The notes beneath the pieces were generated by a model that was given only the letters and a program-made list of their open reading frames with translations, made no database searches and was not told where the DNA came from. From VAYN01 sp963702075 (lineage in GTDB: Bacteria; Actinomycetota; Thermoleophilia; Solirubrobacterales; 70-9), in assembly GCA_963702075.1 (NCBI GenBank), contig OY969703.1:992001-1056000 (forward strand): a stretch of DNA of 64,000 nucleotides. Direction: 5' to 3'. The position numbers and the translations under genes are program-made. Each line of letters begins with the position of its first letter. Position 1 is the stretch's first letter. Below are positions 56,259 through 64,000 of this stretch, one piece after another.

Positions 56259-57410
56259 TTAGGCCCGGCCAGCCGCCATCTCGACCCGCTCCTCCGCCGT
56301 GGCGAAGAGGTAGCGGTCGATTTGGGAGAGGCCGGCCAGGTCGTGGACGTCCTCGTCTAGATAGGGGACGCGGATGACGCAGCTGGTGCGGAGCTCGTTG
56401 GCGAGGTGGTCGATGTTGCCGGCGTCGCGCTCGGCGAGGGCCTGGTAGTCGGCGAAGTTGGCGGCTACGCGTTTGGCGAGGTCGGGGTCGCCCAGCTTTT
56501 CGGCGAGGGCGGCGGGGAGGTCGTCGACCTCGGCTTCGAGCTCGTCGGCCGCGTAGTGGACCTTGTTGACAACGACGCCGCCGAAGGGGAGCTTCGCCTC
56601 GACCAGCTTGCGGTGGAAGTAGACAGCCTCGTCGATCGGCTCGCCCTGGGGGCCGCAGACGACGAGGAAGCAGGTCTCACGGTCGGAGAGCAGTTTGTTG
56701 ACCCGCTGCGCCCGGGCCTGGAAGCCGTCGACCATGCCGCTGAAGGCATTGAAGAACTCCGCCAGGTCGGCGAGCAGGTCGAAGCCGACGAGTTTCTTGA
56801 AGACGCCGAGGGCGACGGAGACGCCGCGGCCGGTCACCTTCGCCGCCAGGCCAGTCGGCTTCATGAACATGCGCAGCGATTTGCCCTCGATGAACTGGGT
56901 CAGCCGTTTCGGCGCGTCGAGGAAGTCGAGGGCGTTGCGAGTGGGGGGCGTGTCGAGGACGAGCAGGTCGAACTCGCCTTCGGTGTGGAGCTCGAACAGC
57001 TTCTCCATCGCCATGTACTCCTGCGAGCCGGCCAGAGCGCTGGAGATCTGCTGGTAGATCCGGTTGTTCAGCACCCGGTCGCGCGACTCCTCGTCGGGCG
57101 CCTGGCGGGCGATCAGCTCGTCGAAGGTCGCCTTCGCGTCGAGCATCATCGCCCACAACTCCCCCTTCATCTCCACGCCCTGCTTGTCGAACAGGGAGGG
57201 ATCGACCCGGCGCGCCTCGTTCCCCAGCTCGTCCAACCCGAGCGAGTCGGCGAGTCGCTTCGCCGGGTCGATCGTCAGCACGCAGACCTTCAGCCCCTGC
57301 GCCGCCATCCCCAGCGCGATCGCCGCCGAGGTCGTCGTCTTGCCGACGCCGCCCGAGCCGGCGCAGATGCAGATCGATTTGCCCTCGAGGACTTCGCCCA
57401 CCGAGGCCAT
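56259..57410 (-). CDS. ArsA/Get3-family ATPase (first of pair)
   Basis: 383 residues. Deviant Walker A AGSGGVGKTTTSAAIALGMA, switch region LTIDPAKRLADSLGL, and LLVLDTPPTRNALDFLDAPKR are typical. The paired neighbour resembles the two-gene arrangement of mycobacterial Rv3679-Rv3680 (BagA/BagB), whose products form a complex; equivalence is inference. It carries no arsenite-binding cysteine set that I can recognise. The start overlaps the second ATPase's stop. Confidence 0.88.
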   Translation of the reverse strand: MASVGEVLEGKSICICAGSGGVGKTTTSAAIALGMAAQGLKVCVLTIDPAKRLADSLGLDELGNEARRVDPSLFDKQGVEMKGELWAMMLDAKATFDELIARQAPDEESRDRVLNNRIYQQISSALAGSQEYMAMEKLFELHTEGEFDLLVLDTPPTRNALDFLDAPKRLTQFIEGKSLRMFMKPTGLAAKVTGRGVSVALGVFKKLVGFDLLADLAEFFNAFSGMVDGFQARAQRVNKLLSDRETCFLVVCGPQGEPIDEAVYFHRKLVEAKLPFGGVVVNKVHYAADELEAEVDDLPAALAEKLGDPDLAKRVAANFADYQALAERDAGNIDHLANELRTSCVIRVPYLDEDVHDLAGLSQIDRYLFATAEERVEMAAGRA

Positions 57411-58396
57411 CAGCCGAGCCTCCCGGCCAGCTTGCGGGCCGCCTCGACGTCGAGCTCGGGCTCGAAGAGGAAGGGCAGGGTTTTCACCGGCGCCTCGACG
57501 CCGCGCTTCAGCCGGTTCAGCTGCGTGCGCTGGGTCTTCGCCCGGCCGTACTCCGAGAGCGCCGCCCGCGCTGCCGCCTTCGCCGCCCCGTTCTCGTTTC
57601 CGGCCACCCGCGCCAGCTTCTCCGCGTCAGCTTTCTTGAAGCGTTCGGGATAGAGCCCGTTGAGGTAGACACGGTCGACCGCGACCCCGACCTCGTCGCG
57701 CAGGTCCCGCTCCAGCGACATCGACTCGTTCACCGGCATCTCCTCGGGCAGGGCGACGATCGCGGTGCCGGTGTGCTCGTGGTCGGTGATGAAGCGATCG
57801 AGCTGCTGGGCTTGGGAGTGGATCGGGCCGACGCGGGCGATCGAGGCGAAGGTGCGCGGGGTCTGCAGGAAGCCGACCCCATGCCCGGTCGCCGGCGCGT
57901 CGACGATCACCAGGTCGTACTTGCGCCCCTTCTTCACCTTGCGGTCGAGCTGGGCGAGCTCCCAGATCTTCCCGATCGTCACCAGCTCCTTCAGCCCCGG
58001 CGTCGCCGCGGCCAGGTAGTTGAAGATGCGACTGCGGAAGAGCATGTCCCGCATCGCCCTCACCTTCAGCTGCAGCAGCACGTACTCGCGCATCGACTCG
58101 TCGGGGTCGATCGAGATCGACCAGAGGTTCTCCTCCATCTCGACCTCGTGGAAGCCGACGGCGGTGTGCTCGAAGATCCGCGAGGCGTTCTCCTGCGAGG
58201 AGACCTCGCAGACGATCGTCCGCTTACCTTCGCTCGCGGCGCGCAGGCCGAGGGCAACGGCGACCGTCGTCTTGCCGACGCCACCCTTGCCGGTGACGAT
58301 TACGAGTCGCTTGTCGAGGAGATCGGGGATTGGCTGATTCCTAGCAATTTCGGGGACCGGCAGGAAAAGCCGGGTCTCATACGAATATCCGCGCAA
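57410..58396 (-). CDS. ArsA/Get3-family ATPase (second of pair)
   Basis: 328 residues. LVIVTGKGGVGKTTVAVALG is the Walker A; EVSSQENASRIFEH, FNYLAAATPGLKELVTIGKI and YDLVIVDAPATGHGVGFLQTP follow. The only usable start is TTG 58396, whose codon overlaps the ATG of the divergent parA gene in the opposite strand. That is unusual, and the true start could be another non-ATG codon further in. It would act with the first ATPase. Confidence 0.85.
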   Translation of the reverse strand: MRGYSYETRLFLPVPEIARNQPIPDLLDKRLVIVTGKGGVGKTTVAVALGLRAASEGKRTIVCEVSSQENASRIFEHTAVGFHEVEMEENLWSISIDPDESMREYVLLQLKVRAMRDMLFRSRIFNYLAAATPGLKELVTIGKIWELAQLDRKVKKGRKYDLVIVDAPATGHGVGFLQTPRTFASIARVGPIHSQAQQLDRFITDHEHTGTAIVALPEEMPVNESMSLERDLRDEVGVAVDRVYLNGLYPERFKKADAEKLARVAGNENGAAKAAARAALSEYGRAKTQRTQLNRLKRGVEAPVKTLPFLFEPELDVEAARKLAGRLG

Positions 58397-59535
58397 TGGG
58401 ATTTCTAAGCCGAAAGAAGCCGAAGTCAGCTCCCGTCGAGATTCAGGAGGAGCGACCGATCGTAGACGAGCTGCAGGAGATGGAAGCGGCGGTGCCTGTC
58501 AGGGACGAGGGGGCGCGGGCCGCGGGTCCTGTCTCCGATTCCGGGCTCTCCCTATCGGGAGAGTCCTCGGAATCGTCGCCACCCGCGGCAGAAACGTCTT
58601 CAGCTGACGCTCCTTCTCTAGCCGTGGAAGAGGAAGAGGGCGACGAGCCTGCTCTCAATGGCCAGTCGGAAGATGAAGAAGAGGGGACGGCTCGGATGAA
58701 GGCCGTCGATCTTCTGGCGCCTACCCGGCTCGACTTCTTGAAGGAGAAAGAGGCTGCTGAGGAGGCGCCGGTGAAAGCGGCGGAAGTGATCGCCTTCGCC
58801 AACCAGAAGGGCGGGGTTGCGAAGACGACCACGACCCTGAACCTCGCCGTCGCCTTCGCCGAGTCCGGCTACCGCGTGCTCTGCATCGACCTCGACCCGC
58901 AGGGGAACCTGACGATGAGCCAGGGGATCGACCCCGACAAGGTCGAGAAAAGCCTCTATGACGTGCTCGTCAACGACATGCCGATCTCCGAGATCATCGT
59001 CAAGCGGGAGATCGACATCGCCGTCGCCTCGATCGACCTGGCCGGCGCCGAGATCGCGATGAGCACCAAGATCGGCCGCGAGCGCTCGCTGGAGAAAGCG
59101 CTGAAAGAGGTCCACGGCCAGTACGACTTCGTCTGCATCGACACGCCGCCGAGCCTCGGCCTGCTGACGATCAACGCGCTGACCGCGGCGAACAAAGTGA
59201 TCGTCCCGGTCCAGTGCGAGTACCTCTCGATGCGCGGCCTGGTCCAGCTCCAGAACACGCTGCGGATGATCCAGGAGAACCTCAACCCCGACGTGCGGAT
59301 CGAGGGCATCCTGCCGACGATGCTGGACTCGCGGACGATCCACGCCAAGGAGGCGGTGGAAATCCTCGAGGAGAACTTCGGCGACCTCGTTTTCCAGTCC
59401 CGGATCAAAAAGGCGATCAAATTCGCCGAGGCCCCGGTCAAAGGGGCCAGCGTGCTCAAGTACGATTCCGAGTCGAGCGCTGCGAACTACTACCGGGAGC
59501 TGGCGAAGGAGGTTCTGTCTCATGTCGAGGCGTGA
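58396..59535 (+). CDS. parA: ParA/Soj-type ATPase with acidic N-terminal extension
   Basis: 379 residues. The core starts at about 128: EVIAFANQKGGVAKTTTTLN (deviant Walker A), RVLCIDLDPQGNLTMSQGID, FVCIDTPPSLGLLTINAL and VIVPVQCEYLSMRGLVQL. Residues 1-127 are acidic and disordered, unusual for ParA (~255-280 residues). Part of it (about 36-78) resembles residues 48-92 of the FtsZ encoded next. No ParB is adjacent. It could place FtsZ or the chromosome origin; overlap with ftsZ (14 bp) argues for a division-site role. Confidence 0.9.
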   Translation: MGFLSRKKPKSAPVEIQEERPIVDELQEMEAAVPVRDEGARAAGPVSDSGLSLSGESSESSPPAAETSSADAPSLAVEEEEGDEPALNGQSEDEEEGTARMKAVDLLAPTRLDFLKEKEAAEEAPVKAAEVIAFANQKGGVAKTTTTLNLAVAFAESGYRVLCIDLDPQGNLTMSQGIDPDKVEKSLYDVLVNDMPISEIIVKREIDIAVASIDLAGAEIAMSTKIGRERSLEKALKEVHGQYDFVCIDTPPSLGLLTINALTAANKVIVPVQCEYLSMRGLVQLQNTLRMIQENLNPDVRIEGILPTMLDSRTIHAKEAVEILEENFGDLVFQSRIKKAIKFAEAPVKGASVLKYDSESSAANYYRELAKEVLSHVEA

Positions 59536-61024
59536 CAAGCGCGCAAGCATGCGCGAGGGGCCGCTTTCCGACCTCTTCCGGTCGACTACCGAGGATGCGC
59601 CGATGGATCCGCCGGAGGCGCCTCGTTATGGGCGCCAGGATCCGGCCGAGGCGAAAAAAAGTCAGGACGAAGGGGATCGGGCCGCGGGTCCTGTCTCCGA
59701 TACGACCTCGCCGCCGACCGGCGACGATCCCGCATCGTCGCCACCCGCGGCAGCGGCGCCGCAGGCTGACGTTCCTCTGCAGCAGGAGGGGGAGCCCACT
59801 TTCTTCGATCAGGATGCCGATGAGATCGAGACTTCTACTGAGGCCGCTCCGGAGCGGTTGAAGAGGGTTTTTGCCGAGGAGCCGAAGGGGCGGCGGGAGC
59901 AGTTTGTGCCGGAAAACCCGCGGTATGGGCGGGATGAGCCTGCTTATGAGCCGCCCGGGAGCGGCGAGCCTCATCAGCCGGTGATCAAAGTCGTCGGGGT
60001 CGGCGGTGCCGGCGTCAACGCGGTCAACCGGATGGTCGACGCCCGCGTGCCGGGGGTCGAGTTCATGGCGGTCAACACCGATCTGCAGTCGCTGCAGCTC
60101 TGCGTCGCTGACGTCACCGTCCACATCGGCGACGAGCAGACGCGCGGCCTCGGCGCCGGCGCCGACCCGGAGGTCGGCCATCGCTCGGCCTTCGAGGAGC
60201 AGGACAAGATCAAGCGCCTGCTGAAGGGCTCCGACATGGTCTTCGTCGCCGCCGGCGCCGGCGGCGGCACCGGTTCCGGCGCCGCTCCGGTCGTCGCCCG
60301 CCTCGCCCGCGAGGTCGGTGCGCTCACCGTCGGCATCGTCACCAAGCCGTTCAGCTTCGAGGGCAGCCGCCGCGGCACCCAGGCCCAGAAGGGGATCGAG
60401 GAACTCGCCGAAGAGGTCGACACCCTGATCGTCGTCCCCAACGACCGCCTGCTCGAGGTGCTCGACCAGCAGACCTCGATGGTCGAGGCCTTCAAGGTCG
60501 CCGACGACGTCCTGCGCCAGGGCGTCCAGGGCATCTCCGACCTGGTCACGCTCCCTGCCGTCATCAACCTCGACTTCGCCGACGTGCGGTCGATCATGTC
60601 CGACGCCGGCCGGGCGCTGCTCGGGATCGGCATGGCCCACGGCGACGGCCGCGCGATCGAAGCTGCCGAAAAAGCCATTTCTTCCCCCCTGCTCGAGACC
60701 TCGATGGAGGGCGCCCGAGCGATTCTGCTCTCGATCACCGGCGGCTCCGATCTCTCGCTGGTCGAGGTCTCCGAGGCCGCCAAGGTGGTCGGCGAGGCCG
60801 CCCATCCCGACGCCAACATCATCTTCGGCGCCAACGTCGACGAGGAGATCGGCGACCAGGTCTGGGTGACCGTCGTCGCCACCCGCTTCGACGGTCGCGC
60901 GACGCCGCCGCGCCGCGCCGAGGAGCCGACGATCCGCCGCACCAAAGACGCCGGTGGCTCTCGCCGCGACCGCTCCGGCGAGCGTGAGCTGGGCATCGAC
61001 GTTCCCGAGTTCCTGCCCGGGTAG
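59522..61024 (+). CDS. ftsZ: FtsZ with long N-terminal extension
   Basis: 500 residues. The tubulin-like core begins at about 153 (VIKVVGVGGAGVNAVNRMVD); the GTP loop GGGTGSG is at 247-253; VPNDRLLEV, QGVQGISDLVTLPAVINLDF and the T7-type NLDFADV synergy loop are intact; the C-terminal IDVPEFLPG is an actinobacterial-style conserved peptide for partner binding. Usual FtsZ starts within ~15 residues of the core; here about 150 disordered acidic residues precede it. It is coupled to parA, not to a cell-wall (dcw) cluster. It may be the only FtsZ or a second one. Confidence 0.95.
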   Translation: MSRRDKRASMREGPLSDLFRSTTEDAPMDPPEAPRYGRQDPAEAKKSQDEGDRAAGPVSDTTSPPTGDDPASSPPAAAAPQADVPLQQEGEPTFFDQDADEIETSTEAAPERLKRVFAEEPKGRREQFVPENPRYGRDEPAYEPPGSGEPHQPVIKVVGVGGAGVNAVNRMVDARVPGVEFMAVNTDLQSLQLCVADVTVHIGDEQTRGLGAGADPEVGHRSAFEEQDKIKRLLKGSDMVFVAAGAGGGTGSGAAPVVARLAREVGALTVGIVTKPFSFEGSRRGTQAQKGIEELAEEVDTLIVVPNDRLLEVLDQQTSMVEAFKVADDVLRQGVQGISDLVTLPAVINLDFADVRSIMSDAGRALLGIGMAHGDGRAIEAAEKAISSPLLETSMEGARAILLSITGGSDLSLVEVSEAAKVVGEAAHPDANIIFGANVDEEIGDQVWVTVVATRFDGRATPPRRAEEPTIRRTKDAGGSRRDRSGERELGIDVPEFLPG

Positions 61025-61036
61025 TAGGCCCGACAA

Positions 61037-62545
61037 GTGAAGGGGGTCGTCGCAGCCGGCCATCCGCTGACCGCCGAGGCCGGCGCCGCTGTCCTGCGCG
61101 AAGGCGGCAACGCGGTTGACGCCGCGGTCTGCGCGGTGCTCGCCTCCTTCGCGGTCGAGAGCCCCCTGACCGGGCTCGGCGCCGGGGGCCACATGATGGT
61201 TCACGACGGCGGCGAGACGACGCTGATCGACTTCTTCGTCGCCGCGCCGGGGCTCGACGCGATCGAGCGGACGACGGAGCTGGTGCCGGTGCCGGTCCGC
61301 TTCGATGCGGAGACGGTGCAGACGTTCTACGTCGGCCCGGCTTCCTGCGGCGTGCCGGGCACGGCCGCCGGGCTTTCCCACGCGCTGGGCCGCTTCGGGA
61401 CGATGCCGCTCTCCTCGCTGGTCGGCCCCGGGATTCGGCTCGCCCGCGAGGGAGCGTCGGTCAACCGCCAGCAGGCCTACATCCTCGAGATCCTCGCCCC
61501 GATCCACGAACACATGACCGGGACCCGGGAGCTGTACGCGCCGCGGGGGCGGCGGCTGGGGGAGGGGGACGTCTTCGCCTTCCCCGAGTTGGCGGAGACG
61601 CTGGAACGCTACGCGGCGGAGGGCGCCGATCTCTTCTACAAAGGCGAGCTGGCGCGGCGGATCAGCGACTTCGTGGTCGGCCACGGCGGCTACATCGGGC
61701 CGGGCGACCTCGCCTCCTACGAGGCGATCGAGCGCAAGCCGATCGAGACCGTCTTCCGCGGCGCCGAAGTCCTCACCAACCCGCCGCCATCCTCCGGCGG
61801 CATCCTCATCTCCTACTGCCTCGGTCTGCTCGAGCGGCTCGGTCCCCGCAGCGGCCCGGAGCAGCTGGTAGCGGCGATGGAAGCCGCCAACTCGCGCCGC
61901 GACCTCGCCTTCGCCGAGTCGCTTTACGAGGAGGGGATGGAGGCGGGCTTCCTCGATCCGATCGGGCTCGACCTCGCCGCCGCCGACCTGCTCGGTTCGA
62001 CCACTCACATCTCGGTGCTGGATGCCGAAGGCAACTGCGCCAGCGTCACCTGCTCCAACGGCTCCGGCTCCGGGGTGCTGGTGCCGGGGACCGGGGTGAT
62101 CCTCAACAACATGCTCGGCGAGGAGGACCTCAACCCGGCCGGCTTCCACCTGATCGCGCCGGGGCGGCGGGTGCCCTCGATGATGGCGCCGACCGTTGTC
62201 CTGCGCGACGGCGAGATCGTCCTCGCCCTCGGCAGCGCCGGCTCCAACCGCATCCGCTCGGCGATCCTGCAGACGGTGGTCCGCGCGATCGAGCAGGGCT
62301 TCCCGGTCGACGCCGCGATCGAGGCGTCGCGACTGCACTTCGAGCAGGGGATCGTCCAAGCCGAGCCGGGGATCGACGAGGACGCCTTGCGCCGGATCGA
62401 GGCCCGCGGCGTCAAGGTGGCGAGGCGCCCCGCGATCAACCTCTTCTTCGGCGGTGTCCAGGCGGTGGCGCGGGACCCGAAGAGCGGCGAGCTCAGCGGC
62501 GGCGGCGACCCCCGTCGCGGCGGAGCGGTCGCCTACGCAGTTTGA
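61037..62545 (+). CDS. ggt: Gamma-glutamyltransferase/peptidase
   Basis: 502 residues. HPLTAEAGAAVLREGGNAVD and ESPLTGLGAGGHMMVHDG open the family; NPPPSSGGILISY is the pre-cleavage region; LLGSTTHISVLDAEGNCASV contains the nucleophilic Thr after autocleavage; GSGVLVPGTGVILNNMLGEED and APGRRVPSMMAPTVV bind substrate. It starts GTG 61037 and has no signal peptide, so it appears cytoplasmic, unlike secreted Ggt. It may act on gamma-glutamyl compounds or related amides. It begins 12 bp after ftsZ. Confidence 0.92.
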   Translation: MKGVVAAGHPLTAEAGAAVLREGGNAVDAAVCAVLASFAVESPLTGLGAGGHMMVHDGGETTLIDFFVAAPGLDAIERTTELVPVPVRFDAETVQTFYVGPASCGVPGTAAGLSHALGRFGTMPLSSLVGPGIRLAREGASVNRQQAYILEILAPIHEHMTGTRELYAPRGRRLGEGDVFAFPELAETLERYAAEGADLFYKGELARRISDFVVGHGGYIGPGDLASYEAIERKPIETVFRGAEVLTNPPPSSGGILISYCLGLLERLGPRSGPEQLVAAMEAANSRRDLAFAESLYEEGMEAGFLDPIGLDLAAADLLGSTTHISVLDAEGNCASVTCSNGSGSGVLVPGTGVILNNMLGEEDLNPAGFHLIAPGRRVPSMMAPTVVLRDGEIVLALGSAGSNRIRSAILQTVVRAIEQGFPVDAAIEASRLHFEQGIVQAEPGIDEDALRRIEARGVKVARRPAINLFFGGVQAVARDPKSGELSGGGDPRRGGAVAYAV

Positions 62546-62576
62546 GTAGGAAATTTCTTACTCAGATCAATTGATC
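62543..62576. promoter_or_regulatory. Two adjacent palindromes after ggt
   Basis: 62543-62564 is a 22-bp palindrome with one G·T-type mismatch centred on GAAATTTC and containing the ggt stop region. 62565-62576, GATCAATTGATC, is a perfect 12-bp palindrome directly next to it. They lie in a 198-bp A+T-rich gap. A TTGACA box at 62637 with TAGGGT 18 bp later is a weak promoter candidate for the next gene. Confidence 0.5.
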
Positions 62577-62743
62577 GCAAGTTTTTCGCGGATTCCGTGT
62601 TTCGCCGAAATCCGGGGAGTTATGGAATTAACCCGCTTGACAGAAGGGGGTCGACATTTTTAGGGTCGCTTTGCAGGACTGGTCCGCGCGATTCTCAGTC
62701 AACACAAAATTGTCCTGATTGAAAAATCAACGACACAAGCTCC

Positions 62744-63073
62744 TTGAGGGCTCCTCCCGAGGATGAGCTGTTGAGCGCCGAGCGCAGGCCGAGTTCAGAC
62801 TTTGCCGATCGCCTCGACTTCGCGGTGCTAAGACGCCTTGAAGTCGAAACAGACGAGATCGCGGCAGGTATCCGAGATCAGGACGAGCGCAGGAAGGCCG
62901 AACGCCTCGATCAATGGATCCTCGTTGCCTTGATCGGTCTTGCGGTCATCACACAGCTGACGGCAGGCCAGAAGCACTGGCCGTTCATCTCCCCGACCTT
63001 CCTGACGGCCGGTGTGCTCATCAGGTTGGTGTGGGTGACCAGGGGGAGGGGTGGTCCGCGCGATCCGCGCTGA
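62744..63073 (+). CDS. Small two-span membrane protein
   Basis: 109 residues if TTG 62744 is the start; another TTG (62771) is possible and no ATG or GTG fits. A charged N-terminal half (RRLEVETDEIAAGIRDQDER) is followed by QWILVALIGLAVITQLTA and FLTAGVLIRLVWVT membrane spans. No family is recognised. Convergent with the regulator at 63085. Confidence 0.55.
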   Translation: MRAPPEDELLSAERRPSSDFADRLDFAVLRRLEVETDEIAAGIRDQDERRKAERLDQWILVALIGLAVITQLTAGQKHWPFISPTFLTAGVLIRLVWVTRGRGGPRDPR

Positions 63074-63084
63074 TGCGTAGCGGC

Positions 63085-63705
63085 TCAGGTGTCCTCTGGG
63101 CTGATGTCATCGTCCGGACTCTCGAATCCGGCAAGGCTGAAGGTGACCGGAATCCGCCTCTCGTCGCTCGTGCGCAGGCGGTCCTGCGCCCCAGCCATGA
63201 TTTCGCACGAGCGCTTGAACATTCGGTCCAGCTCCGCCGTCAGCTCGTCCCAGCCCTGCTCATCGAGCTCTAGAACGCTCCAGGTGAAATGGCTGTCGGC
63301 TCTCGTGTCAAACGTCCCTCTGCCAATTGCCTCCGCGCAGCGCGCGACGAAGCCCTGGAGGATGGCGGCGCTTGTGGCGCGCTGTGAGTCGGGGCCGAGT
63401 TGAGCGAATTTTTCGCCTGCGATCGCTTCGGGTCGTGTCGCCCGATAGAAATACCGCCGGGCTCCGCGCACGCTTTCCTCCCGGACCGCCTGGATGTAGC
63501 CACTTTTCTCGAGCGCCCGGAAGTGGTACCCCACGACGGGAAGGGAGAGTTCTCGCCTCTCGGCAAATTCCTTCGGAGTCAGGTCTCTCTGGTTGCAGGC
63601 CGCGAGAATCTGCACTCGCAGCGGATGCCTCAGGGCTCGCGCGGCCTCCTCTAGAGCGCCGGAGTCCTCCTCAGGCTCCGTCTCTCGCTGCTTGCGCTGC
63701 GTCAT
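63085..63705 (-). CDS. ArsR-like winged-helix regulator (lineage family)
   Basis: 206 residues. Winged helix: ALRHPLRVQILAACNQRDLT, PKEFAERRELSLPVVGYHF, RALEKSGYIQAV, RRYFYRATRP. The C-terminal ~110 residues (LQGFVARCAEAIGRGTFDTR, HFTWSVLELDEQGWDELTAE, VTFSLAGFESPDDD) define a conserved region also seen in the prophage regulator at 260-859. A ligand or protein-binding role for that region is inference. Divergent from the adjacent cyclase-like gene. Confidence 0.85.
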   Translation of the reverse strand: MTQRKQRETEPEEDSGALEEAARALRHPLRVQILAACNQRDLTPKEFAERRELSLPVVGYHFRALEKSGYIQAVREESVRGARRYFYRATRPEAIAGEKFAQLGPDSQRATSAAILQGFVARCAEAIGRGTFDTRADSHFTWSVLELDEQGWDELTAELDRMFKRSCEIMAGAQDRLRTSDERRIPVTFSLAGFESPDDDISPEDT

Positions 63706-63759
63706 CTTCTTCCTCCGCAGAACTTGGTGTGCGCTCGAACACCATAATCCCCTCGATCC

Positions 63760-64000
63760 ATGGCGGACCCGAAAATCGACTTTGAGGCAGAGGGACTGCT
63801 GGACGATTTGACCGGCGAGGCCCGCGCGGCGCGGCTGACCTTGCTCGAGGACCTCGCCGCGGACGGGGTGTCGCTCGATGAGTTGCGCGACGCGGTCGCC
63901 GCCGGCCGCCTCGCCCTGCTGCCGGTCGAGCGCACCCTGGCGGGGACCGGCTGCCGCTACACGGCGCGTGAGATCGCCGAGGCGGTCGGCATCGACCTCG
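63760..64000 (+). CDS. N-terminus of probable adenylate cyclase (partial)
   Basis: 80 residues before the window ends. DFEAEGLLDDLTGEARAARL, TLLEDLAADGVSLDELRDAV, LALLPVERTLAG and YTAREIAEAVGIDL match the regulatory N-terminal region of actinobacterial class III adenylate cyclases, as best I recall that family; the catalytic domain would lie to the right. ATG 63760 begins 54 bp from the divergent regulator. Confidence 0.6.
   Translation, partial: MADPKIDFEAEGLLDDLTGEARAARLTLLEDLAADGVSLDELRDAVAAGRLALLPVERTLAGTGCRYTAREIAEAVGIDL

Noticed and set aside
59456..62359. 967-residue open frame antisense to ftsZ and ggt
   Set aside because: It is the GC-rich mirror of two well-supported genes and shows no domain.

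Overview
The window is GC-rich, tightly packed bacterial DNA. Protein families suggest a deep-branching actinobacterium, most likely Thermoleophilia (Solirubrobacterales-like). The pointers are F420-type luciferase-fold oxidoreductase, EgtB/EgtD, a Get3/ArsA ATPase pair, and repeated use of one winged-helix regulator family (63085-63705, 54902-55609 and two copies inside the element). This placement is inference from family content; no rRNA or tRNA gene is present to confirm it.

Positions 1 to about 20930 are the right-hand part of an integrated phage or phage-like element. A divergent repressor/Cro-like pair (1137-1379 and 1470-1703) flanks three operator-like repeats. A rightward operon then runs for 18 kb with almost every stop overlapping the next start (ATGA, GTGA, TGATG). 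It holds a Bet/RecT annealase and a PD-(D/E)XK exonuclease, a lambda-O-like initiator whose own gene carries five iterons, an HNH protein, a Ser-Ala-rich repeat protein, a C5 cytosine methyltransferase and about 30 very small, mostly zinc-binding or helical proteins of unknown role. A large serine integrase reads leftward at the right edge (19523-20908). Just past it lies the headless C-terminal part of a Vps62-like gene, apparently cut by integration. No capsid, tail, terminase or lysis gene is visible; these would have to lie left of position 1.

From about 20931 the DNA looks chromosomal. A HigB/HigA-type toxin-antitoxin pair is followed by egtB-egtD (ergothioneine), divergent agmatine deiminase and N-carbamoylputrescine amidase (putrescine), an LLM oxidoreductase, a GGDEF-EAL protein, class II fructose-1,6-bisphosphatase, an NmrA-like reductase, two TetR regulators, an HD-GYP protein, a YihY membrane protein and the principal sigma factor RpoD.

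Positions 36619-52672 form a complete type IV pilus locus. Rightward: pilT1, a membrane-anchored thioredoxin-like protein, pilB, pilT2, pilC, pilA, a secreted protein and prepilin peptidase pilD. Leftward and convergent: three prepilin-like proteins, then pilM, pilN, pilO and a last inner-membrane protein. Several starts here sit in strong hairpins, and c-di-GMP enzymes are encoded nearby.

Positions 52826-64000 hold an HxlR regulator, a large uncharacterised protein, a winged-helix regulator, an Excalibur protein, the paired ArsA ATPases, a ParA-FtsZ overlapping pair in which both proteins carry related disordered N-terminal extensions, a gamma-glutamyltransferase, a small membrane protein, another winged-helix regulator and the start of a probable adenylate cyclase. 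The strongest unexplained signals are DNA- and RNA-level structures: iterons in the initiator gene, a perfect palindrome inserted in frame in the amidase gene, a 16-bp motif shared by the rpoD and hxlR/pilus promoters, and long hairpins between convergent genes.
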